This document shows, piece by piece, positions 16,947 to 25,931 of a DNA stretch of 64,000 nucleotides. The position numbers and the translations under genes were made by a program. Below the pieces are notes generated by a model that was not told the DNA's origin, did no database searches, and saw only the letters and a list, made by a program, of their open reading frames with translations. Position 1 is the first letter of the stretch, and each line of letters starts with the position of its first letter. Source of the DNA: Parachlamydia acanthamoebae (GTDB lineage Bacteria; Chlamydiota; Chlamydiia; Chlamydiales; Parachlamydiaceae); the NCBI RefSeq assembly GCF_000875975.1, contig NZ_BAWW01000039.1, forward strand, positions 1 to 64,000. Direction: 5' to 3'.

Positions 16947-19076
16947 ATGGAATTTGATTTTGATTATTCTTATCCAGATTTAATAACACCTGACGGCTGC
17001 ATTACATCTATTAAAAAAATTGATGAAAGAACGTCTGAAGCTGTTGTCTTTATTGAGCATATTCCCCCTGTGTTTGTGGGATATCGCATAGACCCTTCGC
17101 TTGTATTCTTCAACATTAAAAGTACTTTGGCCCAATTAGGCATCGACGGAGTGAATCGATCGATTCAACTCAATCAAAAAAGTGGCTGTGCAGAAGTGCT
17201 TGTCGAACTGAAAGCTTACGGAACTCTAGCTGTAGAAATGCTCAACCTTTTAGAAATTGGTGCTTACGTTGGTAAACTTTTTGCAGCAGATGATCGTCGC
17301 AGAGTTCGCAATCCAGACTATTTATCGCGTATGTTTGGTAGAGCCGATAGATGGGGCAAGCCACTCCTTTCATTAGGTGGTTTGCATGGGAGCAATGACC
17401 TTATTTTAGAAAAAGTCGATGGACGCACCGTAGCCTATCTTTCCCTGCAGCATGGGCGCGTGCAATACGATCCAACAACTTATGGTTTTTTACCGACTAT
17501 CGCAAAAGCACTCATTAGCAAAACGCCCATGCGAGATATGCTACGCTTACATCAGGAATGGAAATCCCATCTTCCAAGAAATCTCGAAGGAGACGAAATT
17601 CTGCTCGTTAAAACACTTCCTTTACATATTCGAACTGTTTTCGGAAGAGTCGTCAATGAACTCCTATCTCAAGGGTATCAACATACATCCGCATCAGTTC
17701 TTCAGCCAGATACAACTGCCTCAGGAGATATTTACGAACTATTTGGTAAAAGCGTCCGGGAAATCACCGATATTCCCCTAGAATTTTATACATTGGAACC
17801 CTATCGAGAGCATGTCTTTTTTTCCGATCGGGATCAATTGCAAATTTCTCTCGAAGATAGCAATGCCCTCTTCAAAGCATTTTCGACCGCTCCCACTCCA
17901 ATTGAGAACAAAGCCTCTGTTTTTGTTGTGAAAGGTGAGCAGTTACTTTCTTTGAAACCAGAAGATTGGATAAGCCGAGAAACACGTTTTCATGACTTTC
18001 CTGGCCAAACGCAATCCAACCGCCAAGCATTGATGGTGGAAAGATATATTGAACAACAACCTGCATACCCTTTTTTAAAGGCCATTGATGCAGGCTACAT
18101 CACAAGCCAAGGTATTTTATTAACCCGTTATTTCCCATCCCCTTTGATGAAGCGGATGCTATTGGGCGACCAAATTCAACGTTGCTTAAAAGGCATCTAC
18201 TTTCAATATCCTTCACGCAATCATGGGATGTTTTTTTCTGCAGAAGATCGTGCTCTTTTACACGACCTCAATAAATTTGGAATTCCTGTTTATTGGGTCG
18301 ATGAAATAAGTGGAAAAATTTTGCAATTCACAGAAAAAACTTCTCGAGATTCAGGGATGTTCGTTCCATTAGACCAAGTCGAGACATTTCTACGCGCAAC
18401 AGTCTTTGGGATTTACGGCTCAAATCTCTTAAAAGGCAATTTCGACAAAGAATTAGAACTTCTTCTCCAAGGTGTCCTTGAAATGCGAAAAGAGATGGAA
18501 CACCCTCTCTTGCACGCTGCGACTCCTTTAGCATTAGTGACGGGAGGCGGACCTGGAGCAATGGAGATTGGGAATTATGTCGCGACAAAGCTCAATATTC
18601 TATCCTGCGCAAATGTGGTCGATTTTAGGCAGAAAGATCATTCTGTCGTCAATGAGCAAAATCAAAACCCCTATGTTCAAGCTAAGATGACCTATCGGCT
18701 AGATAAGTTGGTTGAGCGTCAGGCCGAATTTCTTCTCGATTTCCCCATCTTTTTAACCGGCGGTGTGGGCACTGATTTTGAATATTGCCTTGAAGAAGTT
18801 CGACGTAAAGTAGGCTCCATCAATCCTTCTCCAATGTTATTATTTGGTGAAAAGGAATATTGGAAAGATAAAATCACATCTCGTTTTCGCTGTAACTTAG
18901 AAAGTGGCACAATTATGGGATCTGAATGGCTAAGCAATTGCTTTTACTGCATTCAGAATGCCCAACAAGGATTAAAAGTTTATCACGAGTACTTTTCAGG
19001 AAAACTCCCGATAGGAAAAGATGGCCCTATTTACGATGAGGGATTTGTCGATACAAGCCTCCTATTCAAAGACTAA
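16947..19076 (+). CDS. Large protein with C-terminal LOG/Rossmann nucleotide-binding domain
   Basis: 709 residues, no signal peptide. The N-terminal ~200 residues include a segment resembling the start of the chlamydial homologs as I recall them (FFNIKSTLAQLGIDGVN). The C-terminal domain has TGGGPGAMEIGNYVA at ~532 and LTGGVGTDFEYCLEEV at ~605. These correspond to the PGG.GT..E signature of LOG-like (formerly lysine decarboxylase-like) proteins, which bind nucleotides and can cleave nucleoside monophosphates. Here the first Gly-rich loop is TGG rather than PGG, so catalytic activity is open. Closest function: a cytosolic nucleotide-processing or sensing enzyme. It converges on the membrane-protein gene at 19080 with three bases between. 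Confidence 0.75.
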   Translation: MEFDFDYSYPDLITPDGCITSIKKIDERTSEAVVFIEHIPPVFVGYRIDPSLVFFNIKSTLAQLGIDGVNRSIQLNQKSGCAEVLVELKAYGTLAVEMLNLLEIGAYVGKLFAADDRRRVRNPDYLSRMFGRADRWGKPLLSLGGLHGSNDLILEKVDGRTVAYLSLQHGRVQYDPTTYGFLPTIAKALISKTPMRDMLRLHQEWKSHLPRNLEGDEILLVKTLPLHIRTVFGRVVNELLSQGYQHTSASVLQPDTTASGDIYELFGKSVREITDIPLEFYTLEPYREHVFFSDRDQLQISLEDSNALFKAFSTAPTPIENKASVFVVKGEQLLSLKPEDWISRETRFHDFPGQTQSNRQALMVERYIEQQPAYPFLKAIDAGYITSQGILLTRYFPSPLMKRMLLGDQIQRCLKGIYFQYPSRNHGMFFSAEDRALLHDLNKFGIPVYWVDEISGKILQFTEKTSRDSGMFVPLDQVETFLRATVFGIYGSNLLKGNFDKELELLLQGVLEMRKEMEHPLLHAATPLALVTGGGPGAMEIGNYVATKLNILSCANVVDFRQKDHSVVNEQNQNPYVQAKMTYRLDKLVERQAEFLLDFPIFLTGGVGTDFEYCLEEVRRKVGSINPSPMLLFGEKEYWKDKITSRFRCNLESGTIMGSEWLSNCFYCIQNAQQGLKVYHEYFSGKLPIGKDGPIYDEGFVDTSLLFKD

Positions 19077-19079
19077 GCT

Positions 19080-19928
19080 CTATTGATGGGCTCTAGACTT
19101 TTGATCGTTGTAAAATGCGACGCGTAAAAAGGGAGCCAATTCGCTTTTGGGCACGAGCGCATCTAAGTGCGCAATTGGATGCTCAAATGCATTTAAGTAG
19201 TTTGGATAGCTCGTTTCCAAAATATTATGCCAATAATTTCTGGCATAGTGGGGATGTCTTTCTAAAAAACTTTGTATTTCTGCATAGGTTGGCTCCAGTG
19301 CATTAATGGCATCTCCTTCGATGAAATAGTTTTTCCAACCTTGAAAGGCTAAACGAACCACTTGTGGAAGCTGTTCTTGAGAAAGAGGATTTAAATCCTC
19401 TTCTGTAATCCGATCCATATGTTGAACCAAATCTCGATAACCTTGTGGAGCTTTTGTCCAATAGACAGGCTGCCACTCATCGGCCTCTCTCAAAAATCTT
19501 TTAAACTCTTCTTTTGGAATTACTCGCGGAGAAAACTCTGGTCTTAAAAAGAGATCCCACACGTGATAGAGAAAAATTAATTCTGGAGGCGCCACAACAT
19601 ATTGCTCTGCCGCGGCTGGATCCACACCCACTTTTTCTAGATATAAGAACCCTGGGAGATAGGATGTTTTTTCTTTCACATTGGCGCGCATGTGGTCGGT
19701 GAATTGCCACAAAAATAGGGACATATCCCGATTTGTCACCTGTAAAAAAGGGCTTTCTTGATATTGGAGGCTCATCTCTTGATTATACCAAGAAGAGATG
19801 AGCCACAACATAGACGACACAAGTAAAACAATACCTAACGAAATCCAAAAAGGACGTGGATTTTTCGGATATTCTTCCTGAATAAAATCCTTTTCTGAAA
19901 GCCCTTGATTATTCCCGTTAGGAGTCAT
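19080..19928 (-). CDS. Single-pass membrane protein, unknown function
   Basis: 282 residues. A short cytoplasmic N-terminus is followed by one transmembrane helix at ~28-46 (FWISLGIVLLVSSMLWLISS). The rest is a large soluble domain rich in aromatic residues, with no family I recognise. Orientation predicts an external or periplasmic domain. The gene follows the DUF1207-type gene after three bases, so the two are co-transcribed and probably act together in the envelope. Confidence 0.7.
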   Translation of the reverse strand: MTPNGNNQGLSEKDFIQEEYPKNPRPFWISLGIVLLVSSMLWLISSWYNQEMSLQYQESPFLQVTNRDMSLFLWQFTDHMRANVKEKTSYLPGFLYLEKVGVDPAAAEQYVVAPPELIFLYHVWDLFLRPEFSPRVIPKEEFKRFLREADEWQPVYWTKAPQGYRDLVQHMDRITEEDLNPLSQEQLPQVVRLAFQGWKNYFIEGDAINALEPTYAEIQSFLERHPHYARNYWHNILETSYPNYLNAFEHPIAHLDALVPKSELAPFLRVAFYNDQKSRAHQ

Positions 19929-19931
19929 GCT

Positions 19932-21071
19932 TTAATATCCATAGACGATACGAATACTAAAGTAATTATTTGCATATCGCTCAAACTGTCCATCAACAGA
20001 ATAGCCATCATGATATTCAGCGAAGAGGCGCACTTTTTTGCATCGTCCGCAGATTTTCCCCCACTCATACCCTAAAGCATAGGTCATATCGACATGCTTC
20101 TTAAAATCGGCTTTATAGCGGCAATGCATGGCATAAAAAGGGACACCATACAGTTGCTGCCGGTGATCAATAAAGCCAAGTCCTTCTAATCTAAGCTCAG
20201 CTCCTGCCTCAGCATAAATACGACGCGTTTTGAATGATTCATCTTGGTGCAAAATTCCCCCAACAAGACCATAAAAGCGAATCTCATCTGTGAAATCATG
20301 CGACACAGAAAAATCTAAAAATTCAGCACTCGGGTTGCGACGGTCAAAGCATGGGTGCTCTAACAAAAATTCATCCCCGATATGTGAGGAGATGTGAAAG
20401 GCGCGCAACCTAAAAGACCACTTGTCGATCGCATAGGTAATGGGAATGGCGACATAGTAGTCTGCGTTAATTAATGGAGCGGATTCTTGCAAGGGTGCAA
20501 AAACGGCCCATAAAGCACCTTCAATCTCGATTTGCATTTGTCCACACCATGGCCAAACATAGAACCATCGGTAGAGCGGCAAAGTATCCCCATAAGAAAC
20601 ATCAATAACATTTTTAGCTAACGCTTGGTCATTAAAACGCCAACCCACCGAATAGCAAACCTGATGCGGATCCGCAATAAAAGGCCTGAAGAGAATAGGA
20701 TCTTCTGGCAGCCAAACCCCCGTTAAACCATAGCGAGTACCTCTTGCGCGTTCAGATAAAGTAAAATCGTAGTAATCCCAGGGTGCTCCGTGAGAATAGT
20801 GGTGCCAACGTTTCCAATGTGCATAGCTTTCATTATCATTTTCTACACATTCATTTTGGCATTCTTCTTGATTGGTTTGTTCTTGGCGTTCTCCGTAGCC
20901 ATAGCCTTCATGGGCTTGTTCATGGTCTGGTTGTAATGAGAATTCATTTAAGAATGCATCATTTGATTCCTCTGTTGCTTGTGCATCTGCAAAAAGAAAA
21001 GAAGTCGCTCCCATCCAGGTTAAGAAGACTAAACACGTTTTTTGAACGATCTTGCTCATCTGAGTTCCCAT
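19932..21071 (-). CDS. DUF1207-family outer membrane protein
   Basis: 379 residues with a signal peptide (KTCLVFLTWMGATSFLFADA). An acidic Glu/Gln-rich linker (~30-90) precedes the domain. The region from WLPEDPILFRPFIADPHQVC, with VDVSYGD-like and LPLYRW elements, matches DUF1207, an outer-membrane beta-barrel-like family found in chlamydiae. The C-terminus ends in aromatic-rich strands and terminal Tyr, as usual for barrel proteins. Two starts are possible (21071, or 21056 giving MSKIVQK). It is the first gene of a two-gene unit with the single-pass protein. Confidence 0.75.
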   Translation of the reverse strand: MGTQMSKIVQKTCLVFLTWMGATSFLFADAQATEESNDAFLNEFSLQPDHEQAHEGYGYGERQEQTNQEECQNECVENDNESYAHWKRWHHYSHGAPWDYYDFTLSERARGTRYGLTGVWLPEDPILFRPFIADPHQVCYSVGWRFNDQALAKNVIDVSYGDTLPLYRWFYVWPWCGQMQIEIEGALWAVFAPLQESAPLINADYYVAIPITYAIDKWSFRLRAFHISSHIGDEFLLEHPCFDRRNPSAEFLDFSVSHDFTDEIRFYGLVGGILHQDESFKTRRIYAEAGAELRLEGLGFIDHRQQLYGVPFYAMHCRYKADFKKHVDMTYALGYEWGKICGRCKKVRLFAEYHDGYSVDGQFERYANNYFSIRIVYGY

Positions 21072-21591
21072 TTTATTAGTTTCCAGCTTTCTTGCATCAA
21101 TTCAAGCAGGTGTTGTGCTATTCGAAATGCAATAAAAAAATAAATCTATAATGGATCTGAAAAAAAAGAGAAAGATAAAAAGCACATTTGTCGATATTGC
21201 CTGAAGATTATCTATAAACGCGTTTGCTTTGCCTGAAATATTTTGTCAACATGGTTCTACTGCTAATAGATTTGTAATCAATGCCCTAAACAACATCTTA
21301 AAAAACAAACTTTCATTTTAACTGAATAAAATAATTGAGCGAAATCGTTTATTTTGATATTTTTTTCGCATTAGTCATCTTTTTTTGTACGATTATGAAC
21401 TTATGAAAACTAATTTATTTATGATCAAGACAAACTTTAGATACTTTTTTTTAAATGCATACAGATTTTTAATTTAAAAATCTAAAGCTTTTATTGTGTA
21501 GTCCAGATTTACATTTGCGTAAATGAAACGATTATTTTACCACACCGATTACTGAATTAATTAGCTATCTGCGACCAGGGATAAACCACTC
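21072..21591. other. Intergenic region between divergent genes
   Basis: About 520 very AT-rich bases between the DUF1207-type gene (minus) and the PRTase-like gene (plus). I see poly-T tracts and several near -10 hexamers but no promoter I can defend, and no ORF with a ribosome binding site. The low G+C together with the unusual downstream gene fits an acquired segment. Confidence 0.4.
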
Positions 21592-22623
21592 ATGGAAGCT
21601 TTCGAACGCTTTAAACTCGTCCTATTATTATTTTCCGCTGGATTTTCAAACGGTATTTCTTCAGCAGCGGAATTGTACAAGAAATTTAATGAAGCTCATA
21701 TAACGCTTGCAGAAATTAATCATTGGCTTGATCAATTTGATCAAGAAGATCGTGAAGCTGCCATTATGCTTCTTCAACAAATTGACTACTATTCTTATCG
21801 ACAATTAATTAAGGACCTTTCTTATTTACATAGACAAGTTCTAGCTTGTTTGAAAAAAGAAGGGTTTATTGAAGATGATAGCAAAGAAATTTTATTTAAA
21901 AATATTGACTTCTCAAAAACCTATCCAGCGAAAAGTGGCGACCTTATTTCCTACTTTTATCGCACCGCTAATAAAATCCGGGGCGTCGCTTTTAAAAATT
22001 TAGATGATCTGTACCGTGATGGAGAAGACAAATCCAATCGCTGCCTCATTATTTTAGATGACTATGCGAGCACAGGAACACAATTTTTATTTGAACAATA
22101 TGCCACTGAGCATTACGACCTCTTTAATCATTATCAAAAAGTTTTTCATGTTGTTTTAGTAGCTAACAAAAGTGCAATTGAGAAATTTGAAAAAGTAAAA
22201 AGAGGCGACCATGAATCGCTTGCGCAGGATTTTTTTCAAATCCTGAATGTGAATGAAGAATCGGAAAAGAAAAAAATTTATGAAAATGTAAAAAAAATTC
22301 ATTCAGACAAGCTAGAAATCATTTTTTTACATCAAGAGACGCCTCTCTTTGAAAAAACAAAAGATCAAGATTCTAAATCAACAGAGAAGATTGCGGATTT
22401 GCTTCAAAAATACTGCATGAAACAGTATTTAGGTGGGGGTTACGACACAAATGGACATACAGTCTTTTTTTATAATTGTCCTAATAATCTGCCCGAGATT
22501 TTGTGGAATAGTAAATCGAGAAAGCGGGATGGATCTCCTTGGACCCCCCTCTTTAAAAGAATTGAAGACATCAGCATTTACGAAATGTCTAAAGGCATTC
22601 CCGCTGAAGAGCAAATTTGGTAA
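21592..22623 (+). CDS. PRTase-CE-like phosphoribosyltransferase-fold protein, putative conflict-system component
   Basis: 343 residues, cytoplasmic. Residues 152-165 read LIILDDYASTGTQF, matching the PRPP-binding loop of the phosphoribosyltransferase fold (hydrophobic strand, two acids, then S/T-GT). The C-terminus YLGGGYDTNGHTVFFYNCPN, NLPEILWNSKSR and SPWTPLFKRIED resembles the PRTase-CE group seen in predicted bacterial conflict or defence systems, from memory. The N-terminal ~110 residues are helical. No partner gene lies beside it: upstream is a long AT-rich gap, and downstream converges the ABC permease. Nucleotide-salvage enzymes are an alternative, but the length and C-terminus do not fit them. 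Confidence 0.6.
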   Translation: MEAFERFKLVLLLFSAGFSNGISSAAELYKKFNEAHITLAEINHWLDQFDQEDREAAIMLLQQIDYYSYRQLIKDLSYLHRQVLACLKKEGFIEDDSKEILFKNIDFSKTYPAKSGDLISYFYRTANKIRGVAFKNLDDLYRDGEDKSNRCLIILDDYASTGTQFLFEQYATEHYDLFNHYQKVFHVVLVANKSAIEKFEKVKRGDHESLAQDFFQILNVNEESEKKKIYENVKKIHSDKLEIIFLHQETPLFEKTKDQDSKSTEKIADLLQKYCMKQYLGGGYDTNGHTVFFYNCPNNLPEILWNSKSRKRDGSPWTPLFKRIEDISIYEMSKGIPAEEQIW

Positions 22624-22626
22624 AAC

Positions 22627-23415
22627 TTAAATACGTAGTCCAAATTTATTACCCGATTCATAATGCTTAAGGCCCATATGAAATACGCAAAATGCGCCAA
22701 GTAAGAAAATCGAAGAACTCCCCATTAATAGCGCAAGTTTGATCCAAGAAAAATCTCGAATCAACGATACAGGCAGATTTCCAATGATACCTGCAGGGAT
22801 CACGGTATACATCACAAGTTGCATGAATCCGGAGTAAATATTCGTTGGATATAGCGCAAAGAGATAAACAGAATCGAAATATTTTTTCGAAAGCGTTTCC
22901 ACAGATCCCATCCAAAAAGGCAAACTGTGCGCAATAATACCTATAGAGACAAAAACCATACACCCACTTATAGAACTGATTACAATCAAACAAATGGAAT
23001 CCCTTTGCAATCCTCCATAAATCATGAATAAGATCATCGTGAATAAATGCCCCCACCCTTTTGCCAATGAGCGTGAACTTGAAATGTGAATCAGTAAATT
23101 TTTGGGTTGCAGCATGAAAAAATCTAAATCTCCATTGATAATCATTTTTGAAAGCAGTTTAATCCCTCCAAATAAGACTTGCATAAGACCATATGCACCT
23201 GATCCGATGGCACTCAAGAGGATCATCTCTTCAATTTTCCAGCCATCGATATCATGAAACTGATTGAAAAAAATCCACCATAACGAAAAGAAAATGAAAT
23301 TATTTAAAATCATGAGCACGGATTCAAGCAAAAAAGCGTTCTTGTTGCTCAAAGAGGCTTGGATACTTGTCTTGAGCAGATAGAACATAAAAACCATGGT
23401 TTTAAACACGCTCAT
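22627..23415 (-). CDS. ABC-2 type transporter permease, second subunit
   Basis: 262 residues from ATG 23415, which overlaps the stop of the preceding permease (ATGA). The in-frame extension up to 23673 lies inside that gene and is not used. Six hydrophobic segments and the conserved INGDLDFFMLQPKNLLIHI loop are typical of the ABC-2_2 (DUF990-like) membrane subunits that pair with a second permease and one ATPase. It is the third gene of the unit ATPase > permease > permease. Probable exporter of lipid, polysaccharide or peptide; the substrate is unknown. Confidence 0.85.
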   Translation of the reverse strand: MSVFKTMVFMFYLLKTSIQASLSNKNAFLLESVLMILNNFIFFSLWWIFFNQFHDIDGWKIEEMILLSAIGSGAYGLMQVLFGGIKLLSKMIINGDLDFFMLQPKNLLIHISSSRSLAKGWGHLFTMILFMIYGGLQRDSICLIVISSISGCMVFVSIGIIAHSLPFWMGSVETLSKKYFDSVYLFALYPTNIYSGFMQLVMYTVIPAGIIGNLPVSLIRDFSWIKLALLMGSSSIFLLGAFCVFHMGLKHYESGNKFGLRI

Positions 23416-24200
23416 CCTCCTTGAATATTTAAGATTTTCAATCCTCTTCGATAAAAAAAGATCAGACAAAGACATCCAAAAATGCACCAAAACATCCACA
23501 TTCCTAAAAATACTAGAATATGTTCCCAGGTAAAATGCATAAATAAAGCACTTCGTTCTCCTAATATTGCAGGAAAAGGAGTCAGGTAAGCCATCACTTG
23601 CATCCACTCGGGAAAGACAATCAAAGGTAAGATGATTCCGCCAAAAATAAACAGAAGCCTTTCCCAAATCCACAAAAAAGGCTCAACGTCTTGCACCCAA
23701 AAAGCAGAAAGGCCAATCAGCATTTGAAAAATAATCCCTAGAATGCCTCCTAAAAAGCCAAATAATAGGAAAGCGAAGAAAGAGAGTGGGTGCACAGATA
23801 AAAGCCCGACTTGAGAGGAAGTAAATAGCAATGTCACCCCTCCTAAAACAAGAAGATTGATGCTTAAAACTCCGAAAGCTCCGGCAAATATCGACCCGAG
23901 ATAGGAAATGGGTCTTGAAAGAAGATACGCTAGGCGCCCCGTGTGCAAATCTTCTTCTATTTCATTATGTGTGTCAGGAAGAGATAGTAAAACCCATTCA
24001 TTGAAGGCGATGTACCACAAAAGTTGATCTGAAGAAAAGTCTATAGCCCCCACTTTTGCTGCAGCAACCTTCCAAAGAAACGAAAAAATCACTAAGCAGC
24101 TGACTAAAAAAATGCTCATGCCAATCAAAGCTTTATAGTTTTTCAAAGTCAATAAACAGGATAAGCGAAAAACCATTCCATATTTTTGCAAATTACGCAT
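23412..24200 (-). CDS. ABC-2 type transporter permease, first subunit
   Basis: 262 residues from ATG 24200; the ATPase stop at 24193 lies inside its first codons. Six hydrophobic segments, with EIEEDLHTGRLAYLLSRPIS in the first cytoplasmic loop, the usual signature of this permease type. A longer start at 24254 would run further into the ATPase gene and lacks support. It is co-translated with both neighbours through short overlaps. Confidence 0.85.
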   Translation of the reverse strand: MRNLQKYGMVFRLSCLLTLKNYKALIGMSIFLVSCLVIFSFLWKVAAAKVGAIDFSSDQLLWYIAFNEWVLLSLPDTHNEIEEDLHTGRLAYLLSRPISYLGSIFAGAFGVLSINLLVLGGVTLLFTSSQVGLLSVHPLSFFAFLLFGFLGGILGIIFQMLIGLSAFWVQDVEPFLWIWERLLFIFGGIILPLIVFPEWMQVMAYLTPFPAILGERSALFMHFTWEHILVFLGMWMFWCIFGCLCLIFFYRRGLKILNIQGG

Positions 24201-25182
24201 GAGAGGAATTCCTATAAAGGATTCGGATGACTTCTTCCATAGAAGGATCTTCAATGGTTACATCTTTTAAGCTAGCCAATTTCAAAGCTTCTCGAATCAC
24301 TGCATCAATAGGAATCGCCTCTAAGTCAACTTCACAGATGAAATGATAATTGGCATTCTCCAGGGTTTTGATCCCTGGCAATGAAAGTGAAAGGCATTCT
24401 TCCGTCGTCACAAAAGTCAAAATTTTCTTTTTCATATAAGTTTTCTTCAAATCTCTGACTGAACTATCATGAATAATCGTGCCTCGATCCAAAACAATGA
24501 CACGATCGCAAACTTGTTCAATATCGGCCGTATCATGCGAGGTCAAAAATAATGCAATTCCCTGATTTTTAGATAATTTGTTTAAAAAACCTCGAATTTT
24601 TTGCTTCGCATTGATATCTAAGCCAATCGTCGGTTCATCTAAGAAAAGAATCTTGGGTTGATGTAAAAGGCTCGCGACCAGCTCACATCGCATGCGTTCT
24701 CCCAACGAAAGTTGCTTAACAGGTCTGTTTAAAAGTGATTCGATTTCGAAAACTTCCACAAGTTCAGCTAGGCGTTGTCGATAGACGTTAGAGTTAATCT
24801 CATATATTTTAGCTAACAATGCAAATGTATCTGAAGGCGGTAGGTGATACCACAACTGTGTTCTTTGTCCAAAGACCGTCCCAATTTTATAACCTAAAGC
24901 TTGGCGATCTTTCCAAGGAGTTAAACCGAGAATGTCTATCTGACCTGCGGTGGGATGTAAAATGCCTGTAAGCATTTTAATTGTCGTCGATTTGCCTGCC
25001 CCATTGGGTCCAACAAAAGCCACTTTTTCACCTTCGTGAATATGAAATGAAAGACTGTGGATGGCCTCAATTTCTTTTTTTTGAAAAGAGAAAAGATTTT
25101 TAAATGTGCCCCAAATATGAGGAAAAGTTTGATTGACGACAAATTTTTTTGATAATTTGTCGATTTTCATGATGGGATGCAT
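24193..25182 (-). CDS. ABC-2 type exporter ATP-binding protein
   Basis: 329 residues from ATG 25182. This start is preferred to 25248, whose extension is not family-like; 25170 is a further option. Walker A GPNGAGKST, signature LSLGERMRCEL, Walker B ILFLDEPTIGLD and switch HDTADIEQVCDRV are all intact, so the ATPase should be active. The C-terminal ~90 residues form the small regulatory domain found in this exporter class. First gene of the three-gene operon. Confidence 0.93.
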   Translation of the reverse strand: MHPIMKIDKLSKKFVVNQTFPHIWGTFKNLFSFQKKEIEAIHSLSFHIHEGEKVAFVGPNGAGKSTTIKMLTGILHPTAGQIDILGLTPWKDRQALGYKIGTVFGQRTQLWYHLPPSDTFALLAKIYEINSNVYRQRLAELVEVFEIESLLNRPVKQLSLGERMRCELVASLLHQPKILFLDEPTIGLDINAKQKIRGFLNKLSKNQGIALFLTSHDTADIEQVCDRVIVLDRGTIIHDSSVRDLKKTYMKKKILTFVTTEECLSLSLPGIKTLENANYHFICEVDLEAIPIDAVIREALKLASLKDVTIEDPSMEEVIRILYRNSSHA

Positions 25183-25325
25183 AGTTTTCTCTAAAAGAAT
25201 TCGGTTCGATTTGCAAAAATGTATCTCTACCAAGGATTTCTCGTCCAAATGATTTTTGCAAATTGCAAATATCGATTGAGTGAATTATAAAAGTTTTTGA
25301 TATTTAAGAAAAAAGGAGCAACGTT

Positions 25326-25931
25326 ATGTTACCATTGCCACTCGAGCCATTAGCCCTTCACGATAGTGGTATTATTGTATTTAGACGCCCCTTACACGAA
25401 CTTGGATCTCGCATAAAAAAGGGGAAGTCGATTTCTGGTGAACTTCTCAAACAGTCCATCATCGTTCTCGCGCTAAGCATTTTCAGAGGCCATTTCTATC
25501 AAAACATCCTTTTGCTTAGACCCGAAGCCTTATATCATAGTTTAGAAAAAACAGTCTCACATGTTAAAAATTCAGGACAAAAATTTTGCTCAACACCTGG
25601 CACTTTACCCACCCCTTACTTCACAGCTCAGGATTTGGAGTCGTTTACCAAACGATATCCGTGCTTATTAGAAAGTGCACATTATTTTAAGCCCATATCT
25701 GAGGGTCTTCAAAGCGATGATCATCCTTTTAGAATATCCAGTGCTTTAAACGGTCCTATGGTGTTAATCCCTGATTTTAGTGCTTACAAAGAGATTTCGC
25801 CTCAAACTGTCAGATCGTATTTTGATAAAGCTTGGAGCATCAAGTTTCCATCTACAAAAGCGATGAGGCATGCTAAACGAGTAACACAATTGACGTTTGC
25901 TAAATTGTACCATTTCTCTTCTCAAAATTAG
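25326..25931 (+). CDS. Hypothetical protein
   Basis: 201 residues with no signal peptide or membrane segment. I do not recognise a family. Notable stretches are GSRIKKGKSISGELLKQSII in the N-terminal third and basic residues at the end (KAMRHAKRVTQLTFAK). An AAGGAG ribosome binding site lies ~6 bases upstream. The 3' end overlaps the convergent HerA-like gene by four bases. It could be a chlamydia-specific cytosolic protein or effector; nothing decisive is visible. Confidence 0.55.
   Translation: MLPLPLEPLALHDSGIIVFRRPLHELGSRIKKGKSISGELLKQSIIVLALSIFRGHFYQNILLLRPEALYHSLEKTVSHVKNSGQKFCSTPGTLPTPYFTAQDLESFTKRYPCLLESAHYFKPISEGLQSDDHPFRISSALNGPMVLIPDFSAYKEISPQTVRSYFDKAWSIKFPSTKAMRHAKRVTQLTFAKLYHFSSQN

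Noticed and set aside
23416-23673. N-terminal extension of the second ABC permease upstream of ATG 23415
   Set aside because: It overlaps 260 bases of the first permease in another frame and is not family-like; the ATGA overlap at 23412-23415 is the usual arrangement.
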